A stretch of 64,000 nucleotides of DNA from Pseudomonas marginalis (GCF_008692035.1 NZ_VTFG01000002.1:992001-1056000); one strand, 5' to 3'. Positions 14,517 to 24,991 are shown, counted from the first letter of the stretch. Program-made: numbers and translations. The notes: generated from the letters alone by a model not told the origin.

Positions 14517-16568
14517 ATGTCCGAGCCACGCAAGATCCTCGTCACCAGCGCCCTGCCCTATGCCAATGGTTCCATCCATCTTGGCCATATGCTTGAGTAC
14601 ATCCAGACCGATATGTGGGTGCGCTTCCAGAAGCATCGCGGCAATCAATGCATCTATGTCTGCGCGGACGACGCCCACGGTTCGGCCATCATGCTGCGCG
14701 CCGAAAAGGAAGGCATCACCCCGGAACAGCTGATCGCCAATGTGCAGGCTGAACACAGCGCCGACTTTGCCGAGTTCCTGGTGGATTTCGACAACTTCCA
14801 CTCGACCCACTCCGCCGAAAACCGCGAGCTGTCGAGCCAGATCTACCTGCGCTTGAAGGACGCCGGGCACATCGCCACGCGCTCGATCACGCAGTACTTC
14901 GACCCGGAAAAGAAAATGTTCCTGGCCGACCGCTTCATCAAGGGCACCTGCCCGAAATGCGGCACTGAAGACCAGTACGGCGACAACTGCGAAAAATGCG
15001 GTGCCACCTACGCACCGACTGACCTGAAGAACCCGCGCTCGGCGATCTCCGGCGCCATCCCGGTACTCAAGGATTCCCAGCACTTCTTCTTCAAGCTCCC
15101 GGATTTCCAGCAGATGCTGCAAACCTGGACCCGCAGCGGCACCCTGCAGGACGCCGTGGCCAACAAGATCGCCGAATGGCTGGATGCAGGCCTGCAACAG
15201 TGGGACATCTCCCGCGATGCGCCGTACTTCGGCTTCGAGATCCCAGGCGAGCCCGGCAAATACTTCTATGTATGGCTGGACGCACCGATCGGCTACATGG
15301 CCAGCTTCAAGAACCTCTGCGACCGTACGCCGGAGCTGGACTTCGATGCGTTCTGGGGCAAGGACTCCACCGCCGAGCTGTACCACTTCATCGGCAAGGA
15401 CATCGTCAACTTCCACGCCCTGTTCTGGCCAGCCATGCTCGAAGGTTCGGGCTACCGCAAGCCCACCGGCATCGCGGTACACGGCTACCTGACGGTCAAC
15501 GGCCAGAAGATGTCCAAGTCCCGTGGCACCTTTATCAAGGCACGCACCTACCTGGACCACCTGTCGCCGGAATACCTGCGCTACTACTACGCCTCCAAGC
15601 TGGGCCGTGGCGTCGACGACCTGGACCTGAACCTGGAAGACTTCGTCCAGAAGGTCAACTCGGACCTGGTGGGCAAGGTGGTCAACATCGCCAGCCGCTG
15701 CGCCGGTTTTATCCACAAGGGCAACGCCGGCCTGCTGGTGGCCGAGAACGCCGCGCCGGAACTGACCGACGCGTTCCTGGCTGCCGCGCCAAGCATCGCC
15801 GACGCCTATGAAGCCCGTGACTTTGCCCGTGCCATGCGCGAGATCATGGGCCTGGCCGACCGCGCCAACGCCTGGATTGCCGACAAGGCCCCCTGGTCGC
15901 TGAACAAGCAGGAAGGCAAGCAGGCTGAGGTCCAGGCGATCTGCGCCACCGGCGTCAACCTGTTCCGCCAGTTGGTGATCTTCCTCAAGCCCGTGCTGCC
16001 ATTGCTGGCCGCCGACGCCGAGGCGTTCCTCAATGTCGCCCCGCTCACCTGGAACGACCACGCCACGTTGCTCAGCAACCATCAGTTGAATGAATTCAAG
16101 CCTCTGATGACCCGCATCGATCCGATCAAGGTCCAGGCAATGACCGACGCCTCGAAAGAAGACCTGGCCGCCAGCCAGACCGATACCGGCGAATCGAAAC
16201 CGGCCGGTAACGGCGAGCTGGCCAAGGACCCGCTTTCCCCGGAAATCGACTTTGACGCCTTTGCTGCCGTGGACCTGCGCGTGGCGCTGATCATCAAGGC
16301 CGAAGCCGTGGAAGGGGCCGACAAACTGCTGCGCCTGACCCTGGATATTGGTGACGAACAACGCAACGTGTTCTCCGGAATCAAGAGCGCCTATCCGGAC
16401 CCGTCCAAGCTCAATGGTCGTCTGACCATGATGATTGCCAACCTCAAGCCGCGGAAAATGAAGTTCGGTATCTCCGAAGGCATGGTGATGGCGGCCGGTC
16501 CCGGCGGCGAAGAGATCTACCTGCTGAGCCCTGACAGCGGCGCCAAGCCGGGTCAACGTATCAAGTAA
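14517..16568 (+). CDS. metG: Methionyl-tRNA synthetase
   Basis: This 683-residue class I synthetase charges tRNA-Met. The HIGH-like motif is YANGSIHLGH (residues 15-24) and the KMSKS loop lies near 331-335. A zinc knuckle with CPKC and CEKC sits near 145-161. An anticodon-binding helical domain follows, and the C-terminal EMAP-type tRNA-binding domain (from about 580, VDLRVALIIKAEAVEGADKL) provides dimerisation. A flexible linker rich in Ala, Asp and Lys joins the two. The length is that of the long gamma-proteobacterial form. A hairpin terminator follows. Confidence 0.98.
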   Translation: MSEPRKILVTSALPYANGSIHLGHMLEYIQTDMWVRFQKHRGNQCIYVCADDAHGSAIMLRAEKEGITPEQLIANVQAEHSADFAEFLVDFDNFHSTHSAENRELSSQIYLRLKDAGHIATRSITQYFDPEKKMFLADRFIKGTCPKCGTEDQYGDNCEKCGATYAPTDLKNPRSAISGAIPVLKDSQHFFFKLPDFQQMLQTWTRSGTLQDAVANKIAEWLDAGLQQWDISRDAPYFGFEIPGEPGKYFYVWLDAPIGYMASFKNLCDRTPELDFDAFWGKDSTAELYHFIGKDIVNFHALFWPAMLEGSGYRKPTGIAVHGYLTVNGQKMSKSRGTFIKARTYLDHLSPEYLRYYYASKLGRGVDDLDLNLEDFVQKVNSDLVGKVVNIASRCAGFIHKGNAGLLVAENAAPELTDAFLAAAPSIADAYEARDFARAMREIMGLADRANAWIADKAPWSLNKQEGKQAEVQAICATGVNLFRQLVIFLKPVLPLLAADAEAFLNVAPLTWNDHATLLSNHQLNEFKPLMTRIDPIKVQAMTDASKEDLAASQTDTGESKPAGNGELAKDPLSPEIDFDAFAAVDLRVALIIKAEAVEGADKLLRLTLDIGDEQRNVFSGIKSAYPDPSKLNGRLTMMIANLKPRKMKFGISEGMVMAAGPGGEEIYLLSPDSGAKPGQRIK

Positions 16569-16580
16569 GCGCCGCAAAAC

Positions 16581-16609
16581 AGCCCTGTCGTTTCGGCGAC
16601 GGGGCTTTT
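16581..16609 (+). terminator. metG terminator
   Basis: AGCCCTGTCG at 16581-16590 pairs with CGACGGGGCT at 16597-16606, with a short loop and then a TTTT run. Confidence 0.75.
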
Positions 16610-16682
16610 CAACTAGTCCCCCCTTCTCGCTTGCCGGATAATCAAACCCTGTTTGTTCAACCGGCACGCCAATGATCACTCC

Positions 16683-17645
16683 ATGAATCTGATTCAACGT
16701 ATCGACGCACTGCTGCCGCAGACACAATGCGGCAAGTGTGGGCACCCGGGCTGCAAGCCTTACGCCGAGGGTATCGCCCGGGGCGAGGCAATCAACAAAT
16801 GCCCACCCGGAGGACAGGAGACGATCACCGGCCTCGCGCTATTACTGCGTGTACCCATTCTGGAGCTGGATACCAGCCGTGGGGACGCGCCGGCCCAGGT
16901 CGCCTACATCCGCGAGGCCGAGTGCATCGGCTGCACCAAATGCATCCAGGCCTGCCCGGTGGACGCGATTGTCGGCGCCGCCAAGTTGATGCACACCGTC
17001 ATCGTCGATGAGTGCACCGGTTGCGACCTGTGCGTCGCGCCCTGCCCCGTCGACTGCATTGAGTTGCGCCCAGTGGTCACAGGGCTGCCGATCATCGGCG
17101 GCCTGGCAGCGAACGAAAACGAACGCCGTGAACGAAATTTCAAGCGCGACCGTGCCCGGCAACGCTTTGAACAACGCAATGCACGCCTGCAACGGGAAGA
17201 AGAGCACAGGACTGCCCAACGTGTGGCGCGGCCTCAGCGCTCAGCACCAACTCCCCCTTTGCCATTTGACGCAGCGCGGGCCGCCCAGGATGCGGAGGTG
17301 AAAAAAGCCAAGATCAATGTGGCCATGAGCCGCGCCCAATTGCACAAATCCTTGCAGGCTTTTGGGCACCCGCCGACCTTTGAACAACAATCCCAACTGA
17401 TCGCCCTGCAACAGCAATTCGAGGCAGCGGAGCAGGCGTTGGCAGCCCTGGGCCAGCATCACACACCCGCGACACCGCTGCCTGCCGTCAACAACGCCGA
17501 CCTCAAGCGCGCCAAAATCCAATTGGCGATGCGCCGGGCCGAGTTGAAGAAAGCCCTGGACCAACAGGCGGATCCGCAACAATTAGCCGACGCGCAACAC
17601 AAGCTCGATGACGCGCAGCGCCAAGTAGACGCCCATGGCACATGA
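16683..17645 (+). CDS. Orphan RnfB-like ferredoxin with C-terminal repeats
   Basis: The 320-residue protein has the RnfB 4Fe-4S motif with cysteines at 16, 19, 24 and 40 (QCGKCGHPGCKPYAEG). Two ferredoxin-type clusters follow (CIGCTKCIQACP and CTGCDLCVAPCP, about 80-125). It lacks the N-terminal membrane anchor of true RnfB, and rnfA, C, D, G and E are absent, though P. aeruginosa has the whole set between metG and nth. The C-terminal half is charged and helical with two similar units, AEVKKAKINVAMSRAQLHKS and ADLKRAKIQLAMRRAELKKA. It probably serves as a soluble electron carrier. The start at 16683 fits the family. Confidence 0.85.
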   Translation: MNLIQRIDALLPQTQCGKCGHPGCKPYAEGIARGEAINKCPPGGQETITGLALLLRVPILELDTSRGDAPAQVAYIREAECIGCTKCIQACPVDAIVGAAKLMHTVIVDECTGCDLCVAPCPVDCIELRPVVTGLPIIGGLAANENERRERNFKRDRARQRFEQRNARLQREEEHRTAQRVARPQRSAPTPPLPFDAARAAQDAEVKKAKINVAMSRAQLHKSLQAFGHPPTFEQQSQLIALQQQFEAAEQALAALGQHHTPATPLPAVNNADLKRAKIQLAMRRAELKKALDQQADPQQLADAQHKLDDAQRQVDAHGT

Positions 17646-17782
17646 CTGATAATCCTGGGGGGGTTGTTACAGTCCATCGCCGACACCACATTGATACCGT
17701 CGGGTTATCCTTCTCGCAGGACTCCGTGCCTGGACCCACTATTCAACACTACGCTGACTGCCCGAAAGGAACCTTCCGCCTC

Positions 17783-18421
17783 ATGAACGCCGCAAAACGC
17801 CTGGAAATTTTCCGCAGGCTTCACGAAGACAATCCGGAACCCAAGACCGAACTGGCCTACTCCTCGCCGTTCGAGTTACTGATTGCGGTGATCCTGTCGG
17901 CCCAATCCACGGACGTCGGCGTCAACAAGGCCACGGCCAGGCTGTATCCCGTGGCCAACACGCCAGAGGCGATTTACGCCCTGGGCGTGGACGGGCTGTC
18001 GGAGTACATCAAGACCATCGGCCTCTACAACAGCAAGGCCAAGAATGTCATCGAGACCTGCCGCTTGCTGATAGAACGGCACAATAGCGAAGTGCCAGAA
18101 ACCCGCGAAGCACTGGAAGCCCTGCCGGGGGTGGGCCGTAAAACCGCCAACGTGGTGCTCAACACTGCATTCAGGCAACTCACCATGGCCGTGGATACCC
18201 ATATTTTTCGGGTCAGTAATCGAACCGGCATAGCACGCGGCAAGAACGTGGTCGAAGTGGAAAAGCAGCTCATGAAGTTCGTACCCAAACCGTACCTGCT
18301 TGACTCCCACCATTGGCTGATCCTGCACGGACGCTATGTTTGCCAGGCCCGCAAGCCGCGCTGCGGCAGCTGCCGCATTGAAGACCTGTGCGAATACAAG
18401 GACAAGACGTCGGACGATTGA
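17783..18421 (+). CDS. nth: Endonuclease III
   Basis: This 212-residue base-excision repair glycosylase/AP lyase removes oxidised pyrimidines. The helix-hairpin-helix is LPGVGRKTANVV with catalytic Lys120, and the catalytic Asp is Asp138 in VDTHIF. The [4Fe-4S] cluster ligands follow the C-x6-C-x2-C-x5-C pattern (CQARKPRCGSCRIEDLC). I place the start at 17783 after AGGAA. The open frame extends further upstream to 17642 but that part is not protein-like. The gene follows rnfB, as expected from the metG-rnf-nth order. Confidence 0.96.
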   Translation: MNAAKRLEIFRRLHEDNPEPKTELAYSSPFELLIAVILSAQSTDVGVNKATARLYPVANTPEAIYALGVDGLSEYIKTIGLYNSKAKNVIETCRLLIERHNSEVPETREALEALPGVGRKTANVVLNTAFRQLTMAVDTHIFRVSNRTGIARGKNVVEVEKQLMKFVPKPYLLDSHHWLILHGRYVCQARKPRCGSCRIEDLCEYKDKTSDD

Positions 18422-18528
18422 GGGTTCATTGGTTTTCTCGATCAGTCGATTGAAAAAATCTTTTTTACCCATTCATGGATTATCGTTATAAGGAGCGCCA
18501 ACGGCAGTCTTACTCCGGAGTTAACGTT

Positions 18529-18711
18529 ATGAGCACTGACAAAGAACAGTTGGATGTGGAAGACGACCTCGTTGAATCGGAGGACGATGGCGTGGAAGCA
18601 CCTGTGGCAGAGGTCGCCAAGACCAATCTGAGCAAACGCCGTACTATCGACAACCTTCTGGAAGAACGACGCTTGCAAAAACAACTGGCCGACTACGACT
18701 TCGACCTCTGA
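18529..18711 (+). CDS. PA3496-family small protein
   Basis: The 60-residue acidic protein (MSTDKEQLDVEDDLVESEDD at the start) has a conserved basic C-terminal helix, SKRRTIDNLLEERRLQKQL, then ADYDFDL. It corresponds to the small gene PA3496 directly after nth in P. aeruginosa, named a putative envelope integrity protein. It has no signal peptide or membrane segment. GGAG lies about 9 bases before the ATG at 18529. An upstream in-frame ATG at 18475 is less likely. The function is not established. Confidence 0.8.
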   Translation: MSTDKEQLDVEDDLVESEDDGVEAPVAEVAKTNLSKRRTIDNLLEERRLQKQLADYDFDL

Positions 18712-18731
18712 TCAAGCGGTCGACGGCCGGA

Positions 18732-18755
18732 AGCCTCCCTGTCGGAGGCTTTTTT
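18732..18755 (+). terminator. Terminator after the PA3496-family gene
   Basis: AGCCTCC at 18732-18738 pairs with GGAGGCT at 18744-18750, followed by TTTTTT. It separates this gene from the convergent response regulator. Confidence 0.85.
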
Positions 18756-18795
18756 CTGCCGGTTGTGCGGCCTATGCGCAGTGCTGTGCCCTCAC

Positions 18796-19428
18796 CTATA
18801 CCAAGCCGTTACGCTGGGCCAACTCGATCAGGTCCACGAGAGAGCGGGCATTGAGCTTGAGCAGCAGACGAGTCTTGTAGGTGCTGACGGTCTTGTTGCT
18901 GAGAAACATACCGTCGGCAATCTCCTTGTTGGTCCTGCCCCGAGCCAATTGCTGCAACACCATCATTTCCCGGCCGGACAGACGCTCGACCATATCGGCC
19001 TCACTGGCATTACCCATGGTGGAGCGTACCGAGTTGAGTGCCTGGTTTGGAAAATAGCTGTAGCCCGACAACACCGCCTTGATCGCACTCAGCAACTCGG
19101 TCAGGTCCTGTTGCTTGCACACATAGCCCGCAGCGCCCGCCTGCATGCAACGCATGGAAAAGTGACCTGGAGCCTGGGAGGTGAGCACCAGTACCTTGAA
19201 CGGGACAGCCTGCTTGGTAGACGAAAGCCGGCAAATAACTTCCAGGCCATCGAGCTTGGGAATCCCAATATCCAGTATGACAATGTCCGGCATATGCTCC
19301 CGCGCAAGTTGCAACGCATCGACACCGTTATTGGTCTCTGCAACGACCTCATAACCATGACGCTCCATTAGCATACGCACAGCAAGACGAATGACGGGAT
19401 GATCATCTACGATCAGCACTTTATTCAT
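18796..19428 (-). CDS. LuxR/NarL-type response regulator (BvgA/EvgA-like)
   Basis: The 210-residue protein has a receiver domain (IVDDHPVIRLAV at the start, phospho-acceptor Asp in DIVILDIGIPK at about 54, and Lys in YVCKQQD) and a C-terminal LuxR HTH (LSGREMMVLQQLARGRTNKEIA and on). The IVDDHPVIR start and overall shape are closest to the BvgA/EvgA/RocA branch, usually driven by hybrid sensors. No sensor gene is adjacent, so the partner is elsewhere. The start is the ATG at 19428. The upstream region carries several TTYCTA heptads, which may be binding sites. Confidence 0.88.
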   Translation of the reverse strand: MNKVLIVDDHPVIRLAVRMLMERHGYEVVAETNNGVDALQLAREHMPDIVILDIGIPKLDGLEVICRLSSTKQAVPFKVLVLTSQAPGHFSMRCMQAGAAGYVCKQQDLTELLSAIKAVLSGYSYFPNQALNSVRSTMGNASEADMVERLSGREMMVLQQLARGRTNKEIADGMFLSNKTVSTYKTRLLLKLNARSLVDLIELAQRNGLV

Positions 19429-19969
19429 GAGAAAGTCCAATTTCGCTGTTCGAATTATTTAGAGCAAACACAATAGCCTAGTCGTTTCCTAGTTGGCATA
19501 GCGTTCCCCCCCGAGCAACAGCAAGCAGAGACCCAACCCACAGAGATAAAGGAAACGCCCTACAAAAAAACACCGATACAGATGTTTCCAGTTTTATGGG
19601 GCCCTTCAGAACTTTCCGGGACCTCACATATTTTGAGTGAAATTTCCAGCCCCTCCAGGGGATAAGGTAAACGTGCCGCACGCAACTATCAGGAAATGCC
19701 CCTTGCCTGTCGACTGCAGGTAGCGGAGCCGGCAGAGAAAAATCGGTAGTTTCAGTTCCATTTAACATATTTACTTACATCCTTATTTCCTACAGAATTT
19801 TTGGCTTCTTACATACTCCTCGCACCTACATGAGTGAATTATCTGTAAGACTGGTTCCTACATAAATGATAAAAAACATTCCCCCGACAAAAAAACAGCG
19901 CCCCAATAATCAACAACACTGATTAAACAAGTTTAAACAAAGTGGACTTAATCAAGAATTCAAGACAAA
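19429..19969. promoter_or_regulatory. Long regulatory gap with BvgA-like heptads
   Basis: About 540 bases separate the response regulator from the argG terminator. TTTCCTA occurs at 19485-19491 and 19786-19792, TTCTTA at 19806-19811 and TTCCTA at 19855-19860, all in one direction. These resemble BvgA-type heptads (TTTCCTA). The central part holds a weak leftward frame of 96 codons (19478-19768) with AAGGA about 11 bases before it. I do not call it a gene. Confidence 0.4.
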
Positions 19970-20001
19970 AAAAATGGCCCCTTGAACAAGGGGCCATTTT
20001 T
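19970..20001 (-). terminator. argG terminator (bidirectional)
   Basis: The perfect stem ATGGCCCCTTG/CAAGGGGCCAT is flanked by an A-run on one side and a T-run on the other. It lies 17 bases past the argG stop codon. Confidence 0.9.
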
Positions 20002-20017
20002 ACAACCGGCTTGACAC

Positions 20018-21235
<1,218 letters not shown>

Positions 21236-21364
21236 GCCATCACTCCACGGGGTTGTACGGAAAGGCGTCGATTCTACCGATCAAAACCGTGGATTTACAG
21301 GGGCGCGACAGCAAATGAAGATAAAGCGACAGATTATGTCGAGCGAGCGACCGATGGTCGCACG

Positions 21365-22273
21365 TCAGGAGGTGTGTGCCGGGTTGCTCGGCCCCGTGGC
21401 CTGGGGGGCCGGTTTCTCAGGGGCAGCCACGCGTTCGAGCTGAATATTCACACGGCGGTTACGGGCCCGGTTGGCGGCAGTGGTGTTGGGCGCCAAGGGG
21501 TAGCTTTCGCCATGGAACCGCAGGGTGATCTGGGACTCCGGGATACCGTTGGCCTTGAAGTAGTCCATCACAGCCAGCGCGCGACGGCGTGAAACGTCAC
21601 GGTTGCTCAGGCGATTGCCGCTGTTGTCCGAGTGGCCGTTCAATTCGATATGGTTGACGGTTGGGTCCGCCTTCATGAATTCGAGAATCACCGCCAGCTT
21701 CTGCTTTGCCGCAGCGTCCAGCTCGATGCCGCCACCGGGGAAGCCCACTTCGGTCTGCTTGACCTGATCGTAATTCATCGGCAGCAGCTTGGCGGTGCAC
21801 AGCTGATAATCGCTGTAGGCCTTGTTGAATTTCACCGGCAGCAGGCGAATCTCCGAATAGCCACCCTCACGTCCATAGTGCCGCACCGTGGGCGAGCGTC
21901 CATCGAGCAAACCGTTGAAGAGACGCCCGGCCTGGGCCTGAGAGCTGTTGAACAGCACATCACCGCTGCCGGCACGTACGGCGCCGAGATTGATGTCACC
22001 CCGACCGGGCTGCCAGGGGGCTGCGGCGGCCAACAAGGTGGCCGACCCTGCGCCCAGCGACCCGTTATAGGCTTTCAGACGAAACGTCGCCTGCTCGCCG
22101 GCCCGGCGCACGAACTCACCCGAACCGAAGTCGGTGATCGGTTGGCTCAGGCGGCACTCGAACTTGTCCCCCTCCACCTTCCACTCAATGTTCTCCAGAC
22201 GAGTCTGGAACGTGAGGGCCATAGCAGGCAGGCTGGCGAACACACTGAGCAGGGCTAGATAATGCTGGCGCAC
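21365..22273 (-). CDS. motY: MotY-like OmpA-family flagellar protein
   Basis: The 302-residue protein begins with a signal peptide (MRQHYLALLSVFASLPAMA, cleaved before LTFQ). The N-terminal domain (about 20-150) is the MotY stator-ring region, and the C-terminal OmpA-like peptidoglycan-binding domain has IELNGHSDNSGN and the later NRRVNIQL. MotY helps to hold the MotAB/MotCD stators around the flagellar motor in the periplasm. I choose the GTG at 22273, which has GGAG six bases upstream and gives a clean signal peptide, over a GTG at 22285. Synteny with PA3526 supports the name. Confidence 0.85.
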   Translation of the reverse strand: MRQHYLALLSVFASLPAMALTFQTRLENIEWKVEGDKFECRLSQPITDFGSGEFVRRAGEQATFRLKAYNGSLGAGSATLLAAAAPWQPGRGDINLGAVRAGSGDVLFNSSQAQAGRLFNGLLDGRSPTVRHYGREGGYSEIRLLPVKFNKAYSDYQLCTAKLLPMNYDQVKQTEVGFPGGGIELDAAAKQKLAVILEFMKADPTVNHIELNGHSDNSGNRLSNRDVSRRRALAVMDYFKANGIPESQITLRFHGESYPLAPNTTAANRARNRRVNIQLERVAAPEKPAPQATGPSNPAHTS

Positions 22274-22429
22274 GGGAGGCTCCACTGGTTTCTACAACAC
22301 TTCAAAGCGTCATACATCGATAAGGCATACGAAAGGCTATCGGATGCATCCTGCAAAACTTGATAGCGAGTGCCTGCAAGAGTCTTTTCCGGTAGCATTC
22401 CCACCAGATTGACCCGCCTGGAATCCCCA

Positions 22430-23476
22430 ATGTCCGACCGCCTGACCCTGCTGCGTCCCGACGACTGGCATATTCATCTTCGCGATGGTGCTGCGTTGCC
22501 CCAAACCGTGGCCGATGTAGCGCGTACGTTTGGCCGCGCCATCATCATGCCTAACCTGGTACCACCGGTGCGTAACGCCGCCGAAGCCGACGCCTATCGC
22601 CAGCGCATCCTCGCTGCACGGCCGGCCGGCAGCCGCTTCGAACCATTGATGGTGCTCTACCTCACCGACCGTACCCAGCCCGAAGAAATTCGCCAGGCCA
22701 AGGCCAGCGGTTTCGTGCACGCCGCCAAGCTGTACCCGGCCGGCGCGACCACCAACTCCGATTCCGGCGTGACCAGCATCGACAAGATCCTGCCGGCCAT
22801 CGAAGCCATGGCCGAAGTCGGCATGCCGCTGCTGATCCACGGTGAAGTCACCCGTGGCGACGTGGACGTGTTCGATCGCGAGAAAATCTTCATCGACGAG
22901 CACATGCGCCGCGTGGTCGAGCTGTTCCCGACCCTCAAGGTGGTGTTCGAGCACATCACCACGGCCGATGCCGTGCAGTTCGTCACCGAGGCCTCGGCCA
23001 ACGTCGGCGCAACCATCACCGCCCATCACCTGCTGTACAACCGTAACCACATGCTGGTGGGCGGGATTCGGCCGCACTTCTATTGCCTGCCGATCCTCAA
23101 GCGCAACACCCACCAGGTTGCCTTGCTGGATGCCGCGACCAGCGGTAATCCGAAGTTCTTCCTCGGCACCGACTCTGCGCCCCACGCCCAGCACGCCAAG
23201 GAAGCGGCATGCGGTTGTGCCGGTTGCTACACCGCGTTCGCCGCCATCGAGCTGTATGCCGAAGCGTTCGAACAGCGCAACGCCCTGGATAAACTCGAAG
23301 GTTTCGCCAGCCTCAATGGCCCGCGATTCTACGGCCTGCCGGCGAATACCGACCGTATCACCCTGGTCCGTGAAGACTGGACCGCCCCCGCCAGCCTGCC
23401 ATTTGGCGAGCTGACCGTTATCCCGCTGCGCGCCGGTGAAACACTGCGCTGGCGCCTGCTGGAGGAAAGCAAGTGA
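22430..23476 (+). CDS. pyrC: Dihydroorotase
   Basis: This 348-residue class II dihydroorotase cyclises carbamoyl-aspartate to dihydroorotate in pyrimidine synthesis. Zinc ligands are His14 and His16 (DWHIHLRDG). The carbamylated lysine is in HAAKLYPAG near residue 100, later histidines are in LIHGE and FEHITT, and the catalytic Asp is in GTDSAPH near 250. The start at 22430 fits the family. The frame is open further upstream without protein-like sequence. The stop overlaps the rnt start (GTGA), so the two genes are coupled. Confidence 0.97.
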   Translation: MSDRLTLLRPDDWHIHLRDGAALPQTVADVARTFGRAIIMPNLVPPVRNAAEADAYRQRILAARPAGSRFEPLMVLYLTDRTQPEEIRQAKASGFVHAAKLYPAGATTNSDSGVTSIDKILPAIEAMAEVGMPLLIHGEVTRGDVDVFDREKIFIDEHMRRVVELFPTLKVVFEHITTADAVQFVTEASANVGATITAHHLLYNRNHMLVGGIRPHFYCLPILKRNTHQVALLDAATSGNPKFFLGTDSAPHAQHAKEAACGCAGCYTAFAAIELYAEAFEQRNALDKLEGFASLNGPRFYGLPANTDRITLVREDWTAPASLPFGELTVIPLRAGETLRWRLLEESK

Positions 23477-24147
23477 GTGAAGACCATTACGATGACGACC
23501 AGGAACACGGTGGCGGTGGTGGTTCGCGCCATCCGATGGCCGAACGTTTCCGCGGCTACCTGCCTGTCGTTGTCGACGTAGAAACCGGCGGCTTCAATTG
23601 CGCCACCGATGCACTGCTGGAAATCGCCGCAACGACTATCGGCATGGACGAACAGGGCTTTGTGTATCCGGAGCACACCCATTTCTTCCGCGTCGAGCCG
23701 TTTGAAGGTGCCAATATCGAAGCGGCAGCCCTGGAGTTCACCGGGATCAAGCTCGATCACCCTCTGCGCATGGCCGTCAGCGAAGAGGCGGCACTCACCG
23801 ATATCTTCCGTGGCGTACGCAAGGCCTTGAAGGCCAATGGCTGCAAGCGCGCGATCCTGGTCGGGCATAACAGCAGCTTCGACCTGGGCTTCCTCAACGC
23901 CGCCGTGACGCGGCTGGACATGAAGCGCAATCCGTTCCACCCGTTCTCCAGTTTCGACACCGCCACCCTTGCTGGCCTGGCCTATGGCCAGACGGTATTA
24001 GCCAAGGCCTGCCAGGCGGCCGGCATCGACTTCGACGGTCGCGAAGCCCACTCGGCACGCTACGACACCGAGAAGACCGCCGAACTGTTCTGCGGCATCG
24101 TCAACCGCTGGAAGCAGATGGGCGGCTGGGAAGACTTCGGCGACTGA
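23473..24147 (+). CDS. rnt: Ribonuclease T
   Basis: This 224-residue DEDD-type 3'-5' exoribonuclease trims tRNA and other stable RNA 3' ends. The Exo I motif is VVVDVETGGFN (about residue 35), Exo II includes VGHNSSFDLGFLN (about 135) and Exo III is AHSARYDTEKTA (about 196), with the DEDDh histidine. The start is a GTG that overlaps the pyrC stop. The gene is followed by a strong terminator. Pairing with pyrC is conserved in Pseudomonas. Confidence 0.96.
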   Translation: MSEDHYDDDQEHGGGGGSRHPMAERFRGYLPVVVDVETGGFNCATDALLEIAATTIGMDEQGFVYPEHTHFFRVEPFEGANIEAAALEFTGIKLDHPLRMAVSEEAALTDIFRGVRKALKANGCKRAILVGHNSSFDLGFLNAAVTRLDMKRNPFHPFSSFDTATLAGLAYGQTVLAKACQAAGIDFDGREAHSARYDTEKTAELFCGIVNRWKQMGGWEDFGD

Positions 24148-24170
24148 GGTCAAATCCCGCGCACAAAAAA

Positions 24171-24196
24171 ACCGGCCTTCTCAGGCCGGTTTTTTT
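24171..24196. terminator. Bidirectional terminator between rnt and the peroxiredoxin gene
   Basis: ACCGGCCT at 24171-24178 pairs with AGGCCGGT at 24183-24190. It is flanked by an A-run and a T-run, and so can serve both convergent genes. Confidence 0.9.
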
Positions 24197-24212
24197 GTCC
24201 CGCGAATCCGGC

Positions 24213-24815
24213 TTACAGCTTGCCAGCGTTCTCGGTCAGGTAAGCCGCAACGCCTTCTGGCGAAGCGTTCATGCCTTTGTCGCCTTTTTTCCAGTTGGCA
24301 GGGCAGACTTCGCCGTGCTCTTCGTGGAATTGCAGGGCGTCGACCAGACGGATCAGCTCTTCCATGTTACGGCCCAGCGGCAGGTCGTTGATGATCTGGG
24401 AGCGCACAACGCCCTTGTCATCGATCAGGAACGCGCCACGGAAAGCCACGCCGCCTTCGGATTCAACGTCATAGGCCTTGGCGATGTCGTGCTTCATGTC
24501 GGCAGCCATGGTGTATTTGACTTTGCCGATGCCGCCATCGTTGATGGCCGTGTTGCGCCAGGCGTTGTGGGTGAAATGGGAGTCGATGGAAACGGCAACC
24601 ACTTCAACGTTACGTGCCTTGAAATCGTCCATGCGGTGGTCCAGAGCGATCAGCTCCGAAGGGCAGACGAAGGTGAAGTCCAGCGGGTAGAAGAACACCA
24701 GGCCGTATTTGCCTTTGATGGCTTCAGACAGTTTGAAGCTGTCAACGATTTCGCCATTGCCGAGCACGGCAGGTACGTCGAAATCCGGGGCTTGTTTGCC
24801 GACGAGTACGCTCAT
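24213..24815 (-). CDS. 2-Cys peroxiredoxin (AhpC/Tsa family)
   Basis: The 200-residue thiol peroxidase has the peroxidatic Cys51 in DFTFVCPSE and the resolving Cys171 in GEVCPANW. It reduces hydrogen peroxide and organic peroxides with an external thiol donor such as thioredoxin or AhpF. The ATG at 24815 has AGGAGA eight bases upstream. The frame extends further up without support. It is the counterpart of PA3529 beside rnt. It is divergent from the iron gene bfd, which suggests a shared oxidative/iron stress setting. No ahpF is adjacent. Confidence 0.93.
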   Translation of the reverse strand: MSVLVGKQAPDFDVPAVLGNGEIVDSFKLSEAIKGKYGLVFFYPLDFTFVCPSELIALDHRMDDFKARNVEVVAVSIDSHFTHNAWRNTAINDGGIGKVKYTMAADMKHDIAKAYDVESEGGVAFRGAFLIDDKGVVRSQIINDLPLGRNMEELIRLVDALQFHEEHGEVCPANWKKGDKGMNASPEGVAAYLTENAGKL

Positions 24816-24991
24816 TGGGTATCTCCTGATGTAAGGGTGACGATTGAAGTAAAAGGACCGGCCTTGAGTCTGCCGCATTCAAGCGACAGCCCTGTGACGC
24901 AGTCACGCTTCGTGAAGACCGACCATCATACACTGAAAAAACCGTTCGTCAGCGTGAGGGCGGTGCAGGCCAATACCCTACGAATCTACTT

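Noticed and set aside
14382..16745. 787-codon leftward frame opposite metG
   Set aside because: It mirrors metG codon structure, with no protein-like motifs.
19478..19768. 96-codon leftward frame before the BvgA-like regulator
   Set aside because: There is a possible ribosome site, but the product shows no domain and no protein-like pattern. It is kept only as a note in the regulatory gap.
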